The notes: generated by a model from the letters alone, not told the origin. Shown: positions 28,586 through 37,169, counted from the stretch's first letter. The stretch is DNA of 64,000 nucleotides from Thermorudis peleae (GCF_000744775.1 NZ_JQMP01000003.1:992001-1056000), one strand, 5' to 3'. Numbers and translations: made by a program.

Positions 28586-29278
28586 TCACCGGTGCTCGCT
28601 TTCTTGTTCCAGCCAGGGAAATGTTCGCCGGTGATACGCATCGTCCCAGAATTGCCATTCATAGATGCTCGTCTGGCGAAAGTGGCGAATCAGCACAGTT
28701 CGCCGGCTCTCTGGTAAATCAGCCGCTGCTTCATCCATCACTGTCTGCACCGCTTGGACAATGCTGCCAAACTCTTCGGAAGCATACGTCTCAATCCAAC
28801 GCTGATAGAGGGGATTGGGAGAGCCAGTAGCTTCGAGGTGCTTGCCGACTTCCCAATAGATCCAGTAACACGGCAGCAGGGCGGCGATTGCCTCTTCAAA
28901 TGTGCCGAGTGCAGCGGTGGCAAGGAGATAGTTCGTGTATGCCTGGTTTGCGGGCATCTTTGGGGTGCGATAGACTGCTTCGGAAGAAAGTCCCCAATGC
29001 TGGAAAAATGCTTCATGGAGCGCTCGCTCAACAACGAGACTCGTTTTCGCATGCTCCGCAAATAACTCGCACCAGGTGTCTCGTGGCGCTTTGGCTGCGG
29101 CGAGTGCTTGTGCTCGGGCGAAATCTTGGAGATAGAGGGCATCTTGCACGACGTAGAAGCGGAAGCTTGGTTCTGGTAGGGAGCCATCAGTGAGCCCGGT
29201 GATGAAGGGGTGCTCGAGAATGGCGCCGTAAATCGGGGTAATGGCATGCCAGAGCGTTGTGGTGAGTAGTTCACGCAT
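28586..29278 (-). CDS. tenA: TenA-family aminopyrimidine aminohydrolase (thiaminase II)
   Basis: A 230-residue TenA protein. It hydrolyses 4-amino-5-aminomethyl-2-methylpyrimidine to HMP, letting the cell reuse broken thiamine. The helical fold's landmarks are present: F-R-F-Y-V-V-Q-D-A-L-Y-L near residue 40 and L-L-P-C-Y-W-I-Y-W-E-V-G with the catalytic C137. A late F-W-D-D-A-Y segment completes them. AAGGAGGAG lies upstream of the ATG. Last gene of the TPP-riboswitch operon, 11 bases after thiY. Confidence 0.93.
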   Translation of the reverse strand: MRELLTTTLWHAITPIYGAILEHPFITGLTDGSLPEPSFRFYVVQDALYLQDFARAQALAAAKAPRDTWCELFAEHAKTSLVVERALHEAFFQHWGLSSEAVYRTPKMPANQAYTNYLLATAALGTFEEAIAALLPCYWIYWEVGKHLEATGSPNPLYQRWIETYASEEFGSIVQAVQTVMDEAAADLPESRRTVLIRHFRQTSIYEWQFWDDAYHRRTFPWLEQESEHR

Positions 29279-29289
29279 GGCACTCCTCC

Positions 29290-30411
29290 TTATGCACTGG
29301 TACGGGCGGCCTCAACGAACTGATTCGTGAATGCGCTATTCGGGTCAACTTGGCCGGATAAGAGCCCTCGCGATTTCATCCAGGTGGCGTACTGTTGCCA
29401 TCGGCTCGCTTCTTGCCATCCAAAAATGGGCACTCCAGCTGTCCAGAGCGGAGCCAAGCGCTGAATGCCAACTTCTTCAACACTCCGGTTCGTGTCGGGG
29501 TAGCGTTTGACGAGAAGGTCGACGGCAGCCTGTAAGTTCGCTTGGGCATCTTGGTAGCCACGGATCATTGCGCGGACAAAGCGTTGCACAAGATCAGCGT
29601 GTTGCTTGACCTGGTCATCGCTTGTAACCATAACGAGTTCGTAGAAATCCGGCACCCCCCAATCTTCAACCTTCAGCACTGTTACTTGCTCGCCCTGTTG
29701 CTCAATCAGGATTGATTCATGCACCCAGTAGGCGCCGATGACGGCATCGACCTTGTGGCCAAGGAGTGCAGCGACCAAGTCGTAGCCCACGTTAACGAGC
29801 TGCACTTGATCAAGTTTGGCGCCGTCACTCTCGAGCATCGTCGCTAACAAGGCCTCGTCGCTCGGAATCCCGGGGTATCCTACTTGTTTCCCCACAAGGT
29901 CACGCGGCCGAGTAATGCCTGAGCGTTTGAGTGCCATAACAGAATTGAGTGGGTGCTGAACAAGAGCTGCAATTGAGACAACGGGCAATCCCTGGGCCCG
30001 TGCTTCCAACACGTCTGTCTCGTAGCTAATGCCAAAGGTATTGCGTCCAGTCGCAACGAGCTTCAGCACGTCGTCGGGGTTAGCTGGGACTTCAAGGCGT
30101 ACATCCAGTCCTTGTTGCGCAAACGCACCATGCTCCTGGGCCATCAGGAGCCCGGTGTGGTTTGACCAGGGATACCAGTCCAGAGCGACGCTAACACTCG
30201 TCTGCCCTGTTGTTTGTGTCGCGGGAGAAGGGGTTCGGGCAGGTGATGGTGTTGTTCCACGGTCAGCTGTATTCTGTCCTGGCGTGAGAGTCGGCCCAGT
30301 GTTGCTACAGGCGGCAAGGAGCATCCCAAGCCCGAGGGTGGTTGCCCCGCGAAGGAGCATACGACGCGTGAGGCGAGCTGACTTCGAGCGGAGAAGAGCG
30401 TTCTCGGTCAT
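29290..30411 (-). CDS. thiY: ABC transporter substrate-binding lipoprotein ThiY (thiamine pyrimidine)
   Basis: A 373-residue NMT1/THI5-like binding protein. The N-terminus has a twin-arginine-like R-R-M-L-L-R-G segment and a lipobox L-L-A-A-C with the lipidated C35, followed by a Thr/Pro/Ser-rich tether. The mature domain begins S-V-A-L-D-W-Y-P-W-S-N-H-T-G, typical of pyrimidine-precursor binders. It should capture N-formyl aminopyrimidine outside the membrane for Thi[11 protein letters not shown] is upstream; it starts 15 bases after thiX. Confidence 0.9.
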   Translation of the reverse strand: MTENALLRSKSARLTRRMLLRGATTLGLGMLLAACSNTGPTLTPGQNTADRGTTPSPARTPSPATQTTGQTSVSVALDWYPWSNHTGLLMAQEHGAFAQQGLDVRLEVPANPDDVLKLVATGRNTFGISYETDVLEARAQGLPVVSIAALVQHPLNSVMALKRSGITRPRDLVGKQVGYPGIPSDEALLATMLESDGAKLDQVQLVNVGYDLVAALLGHKVDAVIGAYWVHESILIEQQGEQVTVLKVEDWGVPDFYELVMVTSDDQVKQHADLVQRFVRAMIRGYQDAQANLQAAVDLLVKRYPDTNRSVEEVGIQRLAPLWTAGVPIFGWQEASRWQQYATWMKSRGLLSGQVDPNSAFTNQFVEAARTSA

Positions 30412-30426
30412 CTGCCTTACCTCCTC

Positions 30427-31230
30427 CTATCGTGCTGCAGCTGGACGCTCGCTGCGTGGCAGCTGACGCCAGCGCAGCGTGATGCGTTCGACCCAGCCAA
30501 TAAGCCAGAACAGCCCAATACTCAGCACAGCTGCAATCACAACTGCGGCAAAGACGCGATCAGTCAGAAACTGTGAGGCTGAACGAATCATCAGGTATCC
30601 CAGACCAGCTGAGGATCCCACCCATTCGCCGATCAGAGCTCCGATGACACTCACTGCAGCGGCAACGCGTAGCCCTGAAAAGAAGCTTGGTAACGCTCCA
30701 GGTAAGCGAACGATGCGGAACACGTGCCAGCCACGTCCTCCCATGCTGCGCACTAAATCGACAAGTTCCGGATCGACGTTTCGCAGACCGTCGGCGGTAT
30801 TGACCGTGATCGGGAAAAAGCAGGTAAGCACGACGACCACGACCTTTGGACTCAGGCCATATCCCAGCCAGATCAGCAATAACGGTGCAAGAGCAATTAC
30901 CGGTATTGCTTGTGAGGCGACAATGGCTGGATACAGTGTGCGTTCCAGTGTTGGGGAAGCAGCGATCGCCAACGCGAGTGCCAGGCCAAGGACGAGTGAG
31001 AGTGCAAGACCAACAAGGACTTCCTCTAGGGTGACAGCAGTGTGTCGCCAGAGAAGTGCTCGGTCACGAACAAATGCTTGGACAATCGCACTTGGAGCTG
31101 GCAGGAACCACCGTGGGAGATGCGCCAACCGCACGGCTAACTCCCAGATAAGAAGTCCGCTGAGCACTCCCAATACGGGTACAACAAGTGGTCCATGCGG
31201 CTGCCTTTCATGACCGAACGGCTGGAACAT
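30427..31230 (-). CDS. thiX: ABC transporter permease ThiX
   Basis: A 267-residue permease of the binding-protein-dependent family with six predicted hydrophobic segments. It has a coupling-loop signature R-L-P-G-A-L-P-S-F-F-S-G-L-R-V-A-A, which contacts the ATPase. ATG at 31230 lies inside the last 23 bases of thiZ, so the two are coupled. The operon partners and riboswitch assign it to thiamine-pyrimidine import rather than to nitrate or sulfonate import. Confidence 0.9.
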   Translation of the reverse strand: MFQPFGHERQPHGPLVVPVLGVLSGLLIWELAVRLAHLPRWFLPAPSAIVQAFVRDRALLWRHTAVTLEEVLVGLALSLVLGLALALAIAASPTLERTLYPAIVASQAIPVIALAPLLLIWLGYGLSPKVVVVVLTCFFPITVNTADGLRNVDPELVDLVRSMGGRGWHVFRIVRLPGALPSFFSGLRVAAAVSVIGALIGEWVGSSAGLGYLMIRSASQFLTDRVFAAVVIAAVLSIGLFWLIGWVERITLRWRQLPRSERPAAAR

Positions 31231-32023
31231 TGTCTTGGCCTTTCACGCGCTCAGCTCGCAATGTTGCGAGCAGTTCCGCTTTCAGTGCGACGAACGCCGG
31301 ATCTGTCACATGCTGGTAGGTTCGTGGACGTGGCAGTGGAACGGAATACTCACGGAGAATGCGGCCAGGACGTTGGCTCATGACGAGGACACGATCTGCG
31401 AGCAGGATCGCTTCCTCGACATCGTGGGTCACAAACAGTACTGTGCGGCCGACATCGCCCCACAACGCCAACAGCCACTCTTGCATTTCAGCCCGTGTGA
31501 GCGCGTCGAGTGCTCCAAAGGGTTCATCGAGCAAGAGGACTGGTCGCTCAGTCAAGAGCGTGCGGAGGAAGGCTGCGCGCTGACGCATGCCACCCGAGAG
31601 CGCTGCCGGATAGACGTCGGCGAATCCTTCGAGGCCGAAGCGTACAAGCCACCCTCGCGCACGCTCCCGTGCTTGAGCACGTGGTACGCCCGCGATCTCG
31701 AGTCCAAGCACCACGTTATCAAGCACCGTACGCCAGGGGAGCAGGAGGTCGCGCTGGTGCATATACGCAACTCGCCCGAGTCGTTCAGGTGCTGGTGATC
31801 CATCAAGCCACACTTCGCCGCTGGATGGCTCCTCTAACCCTGCAATAATGTTGAGTAGGGTGCTCTTGCCGCAACCGCTTGGTCCAATGACACTCACAAA
31901 TTCGCGGTCACGCACCTGCAAGGACACGGTGTCAAGCACGAGCAGTTGCTGACCAGCGTGCGAAAAGGTCTTACTCACGTTCCGTATCTCAATTCGCCAG
32001 AACGGCATTGTGGGCTCACTCAC
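31208..32023 (-). CDS. thiZ: ABC transporter ATP-binding protein ThiZ
   Basis: A 271-residue ATPase. Walker A G-P-S-G-C-G-K-S-T, Q-loop H-Q-R-D-L-L-L-P-W, signature A-L-S-G-G-M-R-Q-R, Walker B V-L-L-L-D-E-P-F-G-A-L-D, switch His V-T-H-D-V-E-E-A. GTG at 32023 overlaps the stop of the upstream amidohydrolase as GTGA and has AAGGAGG 5 bases before it, which fixes the start. Energises ThiX. Confidence 0.92.
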   Translation of the reverse strand: MSEPTMPFWRIEIRNVSKTFSHAGQQLLVLDTVSLQVRDREFVSVIGPSGCGKSTLLNIIAGLEEPSSGEVWLDGSPAPERLGRVAYMHQRDLLLPWRTVLDNVVLGLEIAGVPRAQARERARGWLVRFGLEGFADVYPAALSGGMRQRAAFLRTLLTERPVLLLDEPFGALDALTRAEMQEWLLALWGDVGRTVLFVTHDVEEAILLADRVLVMSQRPGRILREYSVPLPRPRTYQHVTDPAFVALKAELLATLRAERVKGQDNVPAVRS

Positions 32024-33303
32024 ATGGCCTCCTTCGGGCGATTGCACCAGCGGACAATGAACTCAGCTAGCACATGGCTGAAACCCAGCAGCGCTTCGAC
32101 ACTGACCCATTCGTCAACGGTATGCGCTTGGGCGAGGCTTCCCGGACCGTACACCACGGTTGGGATGCCAGCGTCTGCGAGCCAGCCAGCGTCAGAGACC
32201 GAGGGCCACATCCCAGTGGCTGGCTCGTTTCCCCAGATCTGTGCATGTGCCTGGCGCAGTGTGAGCAAGCCGGGGTGGTGGAGCGGAAGTGGGGCCGCAG
32301 GAAAGAGTTCTCCACGGTCAACCAGCATTGACTCGCCGCCCCAACGGAAGCGGGGCGGGTGCAGTCGAAGCCAGGGGTCCGACTGGGCTGCTGCGAGCAC
32401 GTATGACTCGATCTCGGCAACCACATCCTGCCATTGTTCATTGGGATAGAAGTGCACGGTGATCCAGAGTGCACAACGATCAGCAAGAAAGGCCGGATGT
32501 CGCCCACCTTCAATAACTGCTGGGTTGATCGTCGTCGAACCTGGCGGGAAGCCTGGGTATTGCTTCACAACGGCCCAATGGCGCTCCAGGCGCTCCAGCG
32601 CCTCAATGACCAAGACCATCTTCTCGATCGCGTTTGCTCCAAGAACGCCGCCACCAGCGTGGATGGTGCGAGCTCGCATGCCGTCATGGAGCGTCTCTGG
32701 GCTGATGATCTCAATCCACCCGGTGATCACGCCGCCTTGACCAACGATCGAGAGTTCCGTTGGTTCCGGTACAATAGCGAAATCGGCACGATAGCCGCGT
32801 TCGATACAACGGCGAGTGCCAGGCTCTCCTTGTTCTTCCCCGACAACTGACTCGATGATGACGTCTCCGGCGAGCGCGATGCCCTGTTCGCGGATCACCT
32901 GAAGCGCAAAGAGCGCAGCAGCAAGTCCGCCTTTCATGTCCGCTGCGCCTCGACCATAAAGCCGTCCATCGCGGAGTGTTCCAGCAAAAGGCGGCACACT
33001 CCAGCGAGCCGGGTCGCCAACTTCTGCGACATCAATATGACCATTGATCAGAAGCGAGCAGGCTGCTTGGCGCTGCTTGCCAGGCAAGACGCCGATGACG
33101 TCGGGATCGCCTGGATAAACATCGAATTGCTCAACCGTGCAGCCAAGTTGGCGAAGGAAATCAGCGAGAAACGCCTGGGCTTCGGCAGTATTCCTTCCCG
33201 GCGGATTTGGCGTAGGAAAAGCCAGAAGGCGCTGGGCCAGCTTTAGCAATGCATCCTGCCGCTGGGTGAGCGCAGCATGCAGCGCAGCCGTGTCAGGCGT
33301 CAT
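32020..33303 (-). CDS. M20-family amidohydrolase, probable formylaminopyrimidine deformylase (YlmB-like)
   Basis: A 427-residue ArgE/DapE-type metallohydrolase. Metal ligands are visible in I-N-G-H-I-D-V-A, G-R-G-A-A-D-M-K-G-G and V-V-G-E-E-Q-G-E-P-G-T, with a late A-H-T-V-D-E-W-V. In Bacillus, YlmB of this family deformylates N-formyl-4-amino-5-aminomethyl-2-methylpyrimidine before TenA acts. First place in an operon with thiXYZ-tenA under a TPP riboswitch makes that role likely here, though sequence alone could also fit ArgE or DapE. ATG at 33303 has AAAGGAG upstream. Confidence 0.85.
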   Translation of the reverse strand: MTPDTAALHAALTQRQDALLKLAQRLLAFPTPNPPGRNTAEAQAFLADFLRQLGCTVEQFDVYPGDPDVIGVLPGKQRQAACSLLINGHIDVAEVGDPARWSVPPFAGTLRDGRLYGRGAADMKGGLAAALFALQVIREQGIALAGDVIIESVVGEEQGEPGTRRCIERGYRADFAIVPEPTELSIVGQGGVITGWIEIISPETLHDGMRARTIHAGGGVLGANAIEKMVLVIEALERLERHWAVVKQYPGFPPGSTTINPAVIEGGRHPAFLADRCALWITVHFYPNEQWQDVVAEIESYVLAAAQSDPWLRLHPPRFRWGGESMLVDRGELFPAAPLPLHHPGLLTLRQAHAQIWGNEPATGMWPSVSDAGWLADAGIPTVVYGPGSLAQAHTVDEWVSVEALLGFSHVLAEFIVRWCNRPKEAM

Positions 33304-33357
33304 TGGGGAGCTCCTTTCTGCGGCAGGCCGGGGAAACAGCGCGCAGCGGTATGGCAG

Positions 33358-33392
33358 AAACAAAAGGGACGCTGCCTGAGCTGCCAGCGTCC
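33358..33392 (-). terminator. Riboswitch expression-platform terminator
   Basis: GGACGCTG and CAGCGTCC form an 8-bp stem around a 10-base loop, followed on the minus strand by CTTTTGTTTC. CGTCCC of its 3' arm can instead pair with GGGACG at the end of riboswitch stem P1 (33405-33410). Ligand-bound P1 should therefore favour termination. Confidence 0.8.
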
Positions 33393-33401
33393 TCCGGTGT
33401 A

Positions 33402-33501
33402 GACCGTCCCTTCGCTGGTATTACCCAGGTCAGGTTCCAGCGGTCGGTGGCGGAGTTTCCTAAGCCACCCTCTCAGCCTGGTTCCCCAAGCCCCCGTGGT
33501 C
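33402..33501 (-). promoter_or_regulatory. TPP riboswitch (THI element)
   Basis: On the minus strand the aptamer shows the conserved GGCTGAGAGG block, the P3 arm, GAACCTGACCTGGGTAATAC and CAGCGAAGGGA, closed by a P1 stem of GACC with GGTC. These are the pyrimidine- and diphosphate-binding elements of the family. It sits upstream of the thiamine-salvage operon with a terminator between, so thiamine diphosphate should switch the operon off. Confidence 0.95.
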
Positions 33502-33525
33502 TCCGTCATTTCGTTGTCGGCACCT

Positions 33526-33554
33526 AGCGTAGTCAGATCAGGGGCCGTTGTCAA
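33526..33554 (-). promoter_or_regulatory. Promoter of the thiamine-salvage operon
   Basis: TTGACA (33549-33554) and TACGCT (33526-33531) are 17 bases apart on the minus strand. The predicted RNA start is about 20 bases before the riboswitch. Confidence 0.7.
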
Positions 33555-33795
33555 GAGCCTTTCGATTGCTTGTCTACTGTGTGATGTGTTCCTCGAGGAC
33601 AGCAGAAACCCCTGCGATCAGCGGGACGAAATGTCAAGGGATTCCGCGTAACGACCGAAGCGTTTTGTTTGCAGCCAAGAAGGATCCTGGTACGGAATGG
33701 ATCGCACAGCGTCGCGTACTCCATGTCCTTTGCCGGTTGTCTGCAGACGCATCCCAAGAGCCCCATTGCGCTTCATGCGGCGTCGTGTTAGGATT
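33555..33795. other. Intergenic region between the thiamine operon and the TetR gene
   Basis: No recognisable gene. A frame at 33548-33799 (+) begins within the promoter of the opposite operon, has no family resemblance, and is treated as chance. Confidence 0.5.
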
Positions 33796-33837
33796 CTGAC
33801 GTGCTGACTGAATAAGCTTATCTAGTCAGCACGTCAG
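33796..33837. promoter_or_regulatory. Long palindrome upstream of the TetR gene, probable operator
   Basis: CTGACGTGCTGACT is repeated inverted as AGTCAGCACGTCAG, 14 of 14 bases, around a 14-base spacer that itself contains the palindrome ATAAGCTTAT. It ends 19 bases before the TTG start of the TetR regulator, where an autoregulatory operator is expected. Confidence 0.65.
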
Positions 33838-33856
33838 AAGGGAGGGGTGATACCAG

Positions 33857-34582
33857 TTGACACGACTCGATGACGGGCGAATCCAGCACATTCTTGAGGT
33901 GGCGGGCCGTCTCTTTGCGCATTATGGCTATGACAAGACCACGATGGACGACATTGCGCGCGAGGCTGGCATCGCAAAAGGCACGCTCTATCTGTACTGG
34001 CCGAGTAAAGAGGCGCTCTTTGAAACGCTGCTGTTTCAAACGCTGCGCCAGGTAAATGCCGACTTCCTGGCCCGGGTGGAAGCTGACCCCCAGGGTGGCA
34101 CGATTGGCGCGATTGTTCGGCATGGTATGGCTGCCTCGTTTGCCAATCCTTTTGTGCGGGCACTGCTTACAACCCAGGGGAGAGTCCTGGGTAACTACTT
34201 GCGTCGGGCAAGCCCGCGAATAACGCAGTGGCAGTGGCAGCTTGACTCGGTGCTGGTTGCGCAGCTTCAGCAGGCAGGCGTAATTCGTGCTGATCTCTCC
34301 CCGGAGCTTGCAACCTACCTGCTCTCGCTGATCTCTCTGGGCATGATGAGTGCTGCCGAATATTACCCGTCAGCTGTCGTTCCACCGCCCACAGTGCTTG
34401 TTGATGCTCTTGCCGATATCGTGCAGCGTGCATTTGCTCCTCCGGATGGCGGTGACTCTGAAGCCGGCAAACGTGTGTTGCGTGCTTATCTCCAGGAAGT
34501 TGATGCCGTCATGACGGCGTACAGCATGGAGCGAATGCGAAAGGAGCCTGACTATGGAGCAGCAGAGACCACTTCAGACTGA
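33857..34582 (+). CDS. TetR-family transcriptional regulator
   Basis: A 241-residue regulator. The N-terminal helix-turn-helix has I-L-E-V-A-G-R-L-F-A-H-Y-G-Y-D-K-T-T-M-D-D-I-A and A-K-G-T-L-Y-L-Y-W-P-S-K-E-A-L-F, close to the family consensus. The C-terminal ligand domain is diverged. The TTG start at 33857 has GGGAGGGG upstream. Its 3' end overlaps the ABC ATPase gene by 29 bases, so it most likely controls that exporter and itself through the upstream palindrome. Confidence 0.9.
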   Translation: MTRLDDGRIQHILEVAGRLFAHYGYDKTTMDDIAREAGIAKGTLYLYWPSKEALFETLLFQTLRQVNADFLARVEADPQGGTIGAIVRHGMAASFANPFVRALLTTQGRVLGNYLRRASPRITQWQWQLDSVLVAQLQQAGVIRADLSPELATYLLSLISLGMMSAAEYYPSAVVPPPTVLVDALADIVQRAFAPPDGGDSEAGKRVLRAYLQEVDAVMTAYSMERMRKEPDYGAAETTSD

Positions 34583-35483
34583 ACTACTCACGCGCTTTTA
34601 TGGTGCACGACGAGGTGTCGAAGACTTGACCTTCACACTTGAGCCTGGGGAGATTTTCGGTTTCCTTGGGCCGAACGGCGCCGGTAAAACCACGACGATT
34701 CGTCTGTTAATGGGGCTATTGCGTCCCACACGTGGGAAGGCTCGCATCTTCGGCTACGATTGCTGGCGCGAAGCTGCCGCGGTAAAGCGTTACGTTGGCT
34801 ATGTTCCTGGTGATATCCGTCTCTATGACCATCTCACGGGGTGGCAGCATATTGACCTCTTTGCTGGACTCCGCGGCGGTGTTGACCGCGGTCGGGTTCG
34901 CCAGTTGCTTGACCGCTTTGACTATGATCCTGGCCCACGGGTGCGGACGCTCTCGACGGGAAATCGTCAGAAACTCGCGCTGATCCTTGCGCTGATGCAT
35001 GATCCTCCATTGCTTGTGCTTGACGAGCCGACGAGTGGCCTTGATCCAGTGATGCAGCATGTCTTCGTTGAAGTCCTGCGCGAGGAGCAGGCGCGCGGGA
35101 AAACGGTTTTTCTCTCCTCCCATCGTCTTTCTGAAGTTGACCAGCTCGCCGATCGAGTCGGGATTATCCGTGATGGCCGATTGCTCCTAGTCGAACCGAT
35201 TACGACGGTACGCCAGCGTTACGCGCGTCGTATGGAAGTGTGGTTGACCGCGCCGGTAACCGAGGCCGCGTTTGCTGATCTTCCTGGCGTGCAGATCATT
35301 GCGATCCATGATGGGGGCCGGCACGTTGAACTGACGAACCAGGGTGATGTCCGCGCCTTGCTCGGTCGGCTCAGTCAATTGCCTGTTCGCGACTTCACCT
35401 ATGCGCCGCCCGATCTTGAAAGCGTCTTCTTAGCGATCTATCGCGATGCGGAAGCAGCACATCCAACGGAGGTGCAGGCATGA
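34554..35483 (+). CDS. ABC-2 type exporter, ATP-binding protein
   Basis: A 309-residue ATPase of the multidrug/antibiotic exporter type. Walker A G-P-N-G-A-G-K-T-T-T, signature L-S-T-G-N-R-Q-K-L, Walker B L-L-V-L-D-E-P-T-S-G-L-D-P, switch S-S-H-R-L-S-E-V, and a C-terminal extension typical of the group. AAAGGAG lies just before the ATG inside the TetR gene. Coupled to the permease by an ATGA overlap at 35480. Confidence 0.93.
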   Translation: MEQQRPLQTELLTRFYGARRGVEDLTFTLEPGEIFGFLGPNGAGKTTTIRLLMGLLRPTRGKARIFGYDCWREAAAVKRYVGYVPGDIRLYDHLTGWQHIDLFAGLRGGVDRGRVRQLLDRFDYDPGPRVRTLSTGNRQKLALILALMHDPPLLVLDEPTSGLDPVMQHVFVEVLREEQARGKTVFLSSHRLSEVDQLADRVGIIRDGRLLLVEPITTVRQRYARRMEVWLTAPVTEAAFADLPGVQIIAIHDGGRHVELTNQGDVRALLGRLSQLPVRDFTYAPPDLESVFLAIYRDAEAAHPTEVQA

Positions 35484-36286
35484 ATGGGGTTATGGTGCGA
35501 AAAGCACTCCGTGACTGGCAGTCTCTTATGCTCTGGTTCTCGCTCGGAATTCTTGCGTATATTCTCCTCTTTGGGCCGCTCTGGCACCCAGTGCGCAGTG
35601 CTGCGAGTGCGATTGAACAATATGCTCAAGCGTTTCCCAAGGGCGTGCTTGCCGCCTTTGGCGTGCCGCAGAGTCCTGCTGCTTCGTTCTCCTCGTTTCT
35701 ACAGGCCGAGGTCTTCGGTTTTGTTTGGCCGATTGCTGCCATCATCTTCGTTGCGCTGGCTGGCTCCTCGGCTGTGGCTCAGGAACTCGATCAGGGAACC
35801 ATCGACATCTGGTTGTCGGTACCAGTGAGTCGGGCACGCCTCCTGGCAAGTAAGCTGGTTGCCTTGCTCGGCACCATTGCGCTCTTTGCCAGCGTGAGTG
35901 TGCTTGGTGTGATGCTCGATTTTCTGCTGGCGGGCGAGCATGCGTCAGCGACGGGATATGCTCGATTATTTCTCGTGCTTGGTGCGTTCCTGCTCGCTGT
36001 TGGCGGGCTTGCTGTCTGCTGCTCAGCTGTAGCCCGGACACGGGGGCAGGCTGCGGGAATTGCTGGGGGTATCTTGTTCTTCATGTACGTTGCTCGCGTT
36101 GTCGCTGAGCTGAGCGAACGGCTTCGTTTATTGCGATTGGTTAGTATTTTCACTCCATTTCGTACCGGCGCTGCCCTTGCGGGCGATCCCATTCCGTGGC
36201 TTGGCGTACTGCTTAGCGCATTGCTCGGCGTCATTGCTGCTCTCGTGGCGCTCATGCTCTTCCAGCAGCGCGATCTTGCACGATGA
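35480..36286 (+). CDS. ABC-2 type exporter, permease
   Basis: A 268-residue membrane protein with six predicted hydrophobic segments and a large first external loop. The motif Q-E-L-D-Q-G-T-I-D-I-W-L-S-V-P-V-S-R after the second segment is typical of ABC-2 permeases. Works with the ATPase to its left, probably exporting a lipophilic or toxic compound; the substrate is unknown. Confidence 0.88.
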   Translation: MNGVMVRKALRDWQSLMLWFSLGILAYILLFGPLWHPVRSAASAIEQYAQAFPKGVLAAFGVPQSPAASFSSFLQAEVFGFVWPIAAIIFVALAGSSAVAQELDQGTIDIWLSVPVSRARLLASKLVALLGTIALFASVSVLGVMLDFLLAGEHASATGYARLFLVLGAFLLAVGGLAVCCSAVARTRGQAAGIAGGILFFMYVARVVAELSERLRLLRLVSIFTPFRTGAALAGDPIPWLGVLLSALLGVIAALVALMLFQQRDLAR

Positions 36287-36526
36287 TCTCGTAAGTATCG
36301 TTGTCTGCTCTGTGGTGCTACTATCTCGTTTCTTGGGCTTGGTGCTCAGCCGCCAAACCCGTCCTGGGGGCAGGATATTTATTACTCCCAGCGCTATCTG
36401 GCGAATCTCAAATGGTGGATGAGTGTGGGGCCGGGGATTGCGATTTTCCTCGCCGTTTTCGCGTTTAACTTCCTTGGTGATGCACTGCGCGATGCCCTTG
36501 ACCCGCGCTTGCGCCGCCGTTCCTAG
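36287..36526 (+). pseudogene. C-terminal remnant of a DppC-type peptide ABC permease
   Basis: The 79 codons directly after the exporter permease stop, in the same frame, encode the end of a dipeptide/oligopeptide permease: S-F-L-G-L-G-A-Q-P-P-N-P-S-W-G-Q, a membrane segment, then F-N-F-L-G-D-A-L-R-D-A-L-D-P-R-L and a stop at 36524. The N-terminal three quarters are gone. The tail is free of frameshifts, so the truncation appears recent. Confidence 0.8.
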
Positions 36527-36605
36527 CGGCAATCTCTGCTATAAACCTTGTCAATTTCTCTGCGTTGTGTCATGATTTTTCGTGGTAGGCAGGAAGGAGG
36601 GCGAT

Positions 36606-37145
36606 ATGGCTGAGCTGACGGGCAAGCGTATTGCGATGATCGTTGCAAATAACTTTGAAGACGTCGAGGCGACTGATCCGAAGAGCTACCTCGAGCAGCA
36701 CGGAGCAACTGTCGTTGTCATTGGTCTCAACCGTGAGCCGATTACTGGGAAGAAGGGCGCGGTTCTCCAGCCTGATAAGACGATCGACGAGGTCTCTGTT
36801 GATGACTTCGACGCCTTGGTGATCCCGGGCGGTGGCTCGCCGGAGAATTTGCGAATCGATGACCGCGCGGTGGCATTCGCGCGCCAGTTCGTTGAGAGCG
36901 GTAAGCTCGTTGCGGCCATCTGCCACGGTCCGCAATTGCTGATTTCCGCTGGCGTGCTGCGAGGCCGCACGGTGACCTGCGTCAACAAGATCCGCGATGA
37001 TGTCAAGAATGCGGGTGCTAACTACGTCGATCAGCCAGTTGTCATTGATGGCAACCTCATTACTTCGCGCGTCCCTGCCGATTTGCCACAGTTCGACGAG
37101 GCGATCGCCAAAGCGCTGACTGCTGTTCCAACCTCTGCGGACTAG
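36606..37145 (+). CDS. PfpI/DJ-1 family protein
   Basis: A 179-residue class I glutamine amidotransferase-like protein. The nucleophile elbow A-I-C-H-G-P holds C106, and the family's A-L-V-I-P-G-G-G-S-P-E-N-L-R segment is upstream. Members are described as intracellular proteases, chaperones or glycation-repair enzymes; which applies here cannot be told. ATG at 36606 has GGAAGGAGGG upstream. Convergent with pyrF across a shared terminator. Confidence 0.9.
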   Translation: MAELTGKRIAMIVANNFEDVEATDPKSYLEQHGATVVVIGLNREPITGKKGAVLQPDKTIDEVSVDDFDALVIPGGGSPENLRIDDRAVAFARQFVESGKLVAAICHGPQLLISAGVLRGRTVTCVNKIRDDVKNAGANYVDQPVVIDGNLITSRVPADLPQFDEAIAKALTAVPTSAD

Positions 37146-37169
37146 TCTGCGGTGATCGCGTTGTCGGTG

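Noticed and set aside
27871-28662. 263-codon minus-strand frame
   Set aside because: It runs straight through tRNA-Leu and the recombinase remnant and has no family match.
33548-33799. 83-codon plus-strand frame between the thiamine operon and TetR
   Set aside because: Begins in the opposite operon's promoter, with no ribosome site and no similarity.
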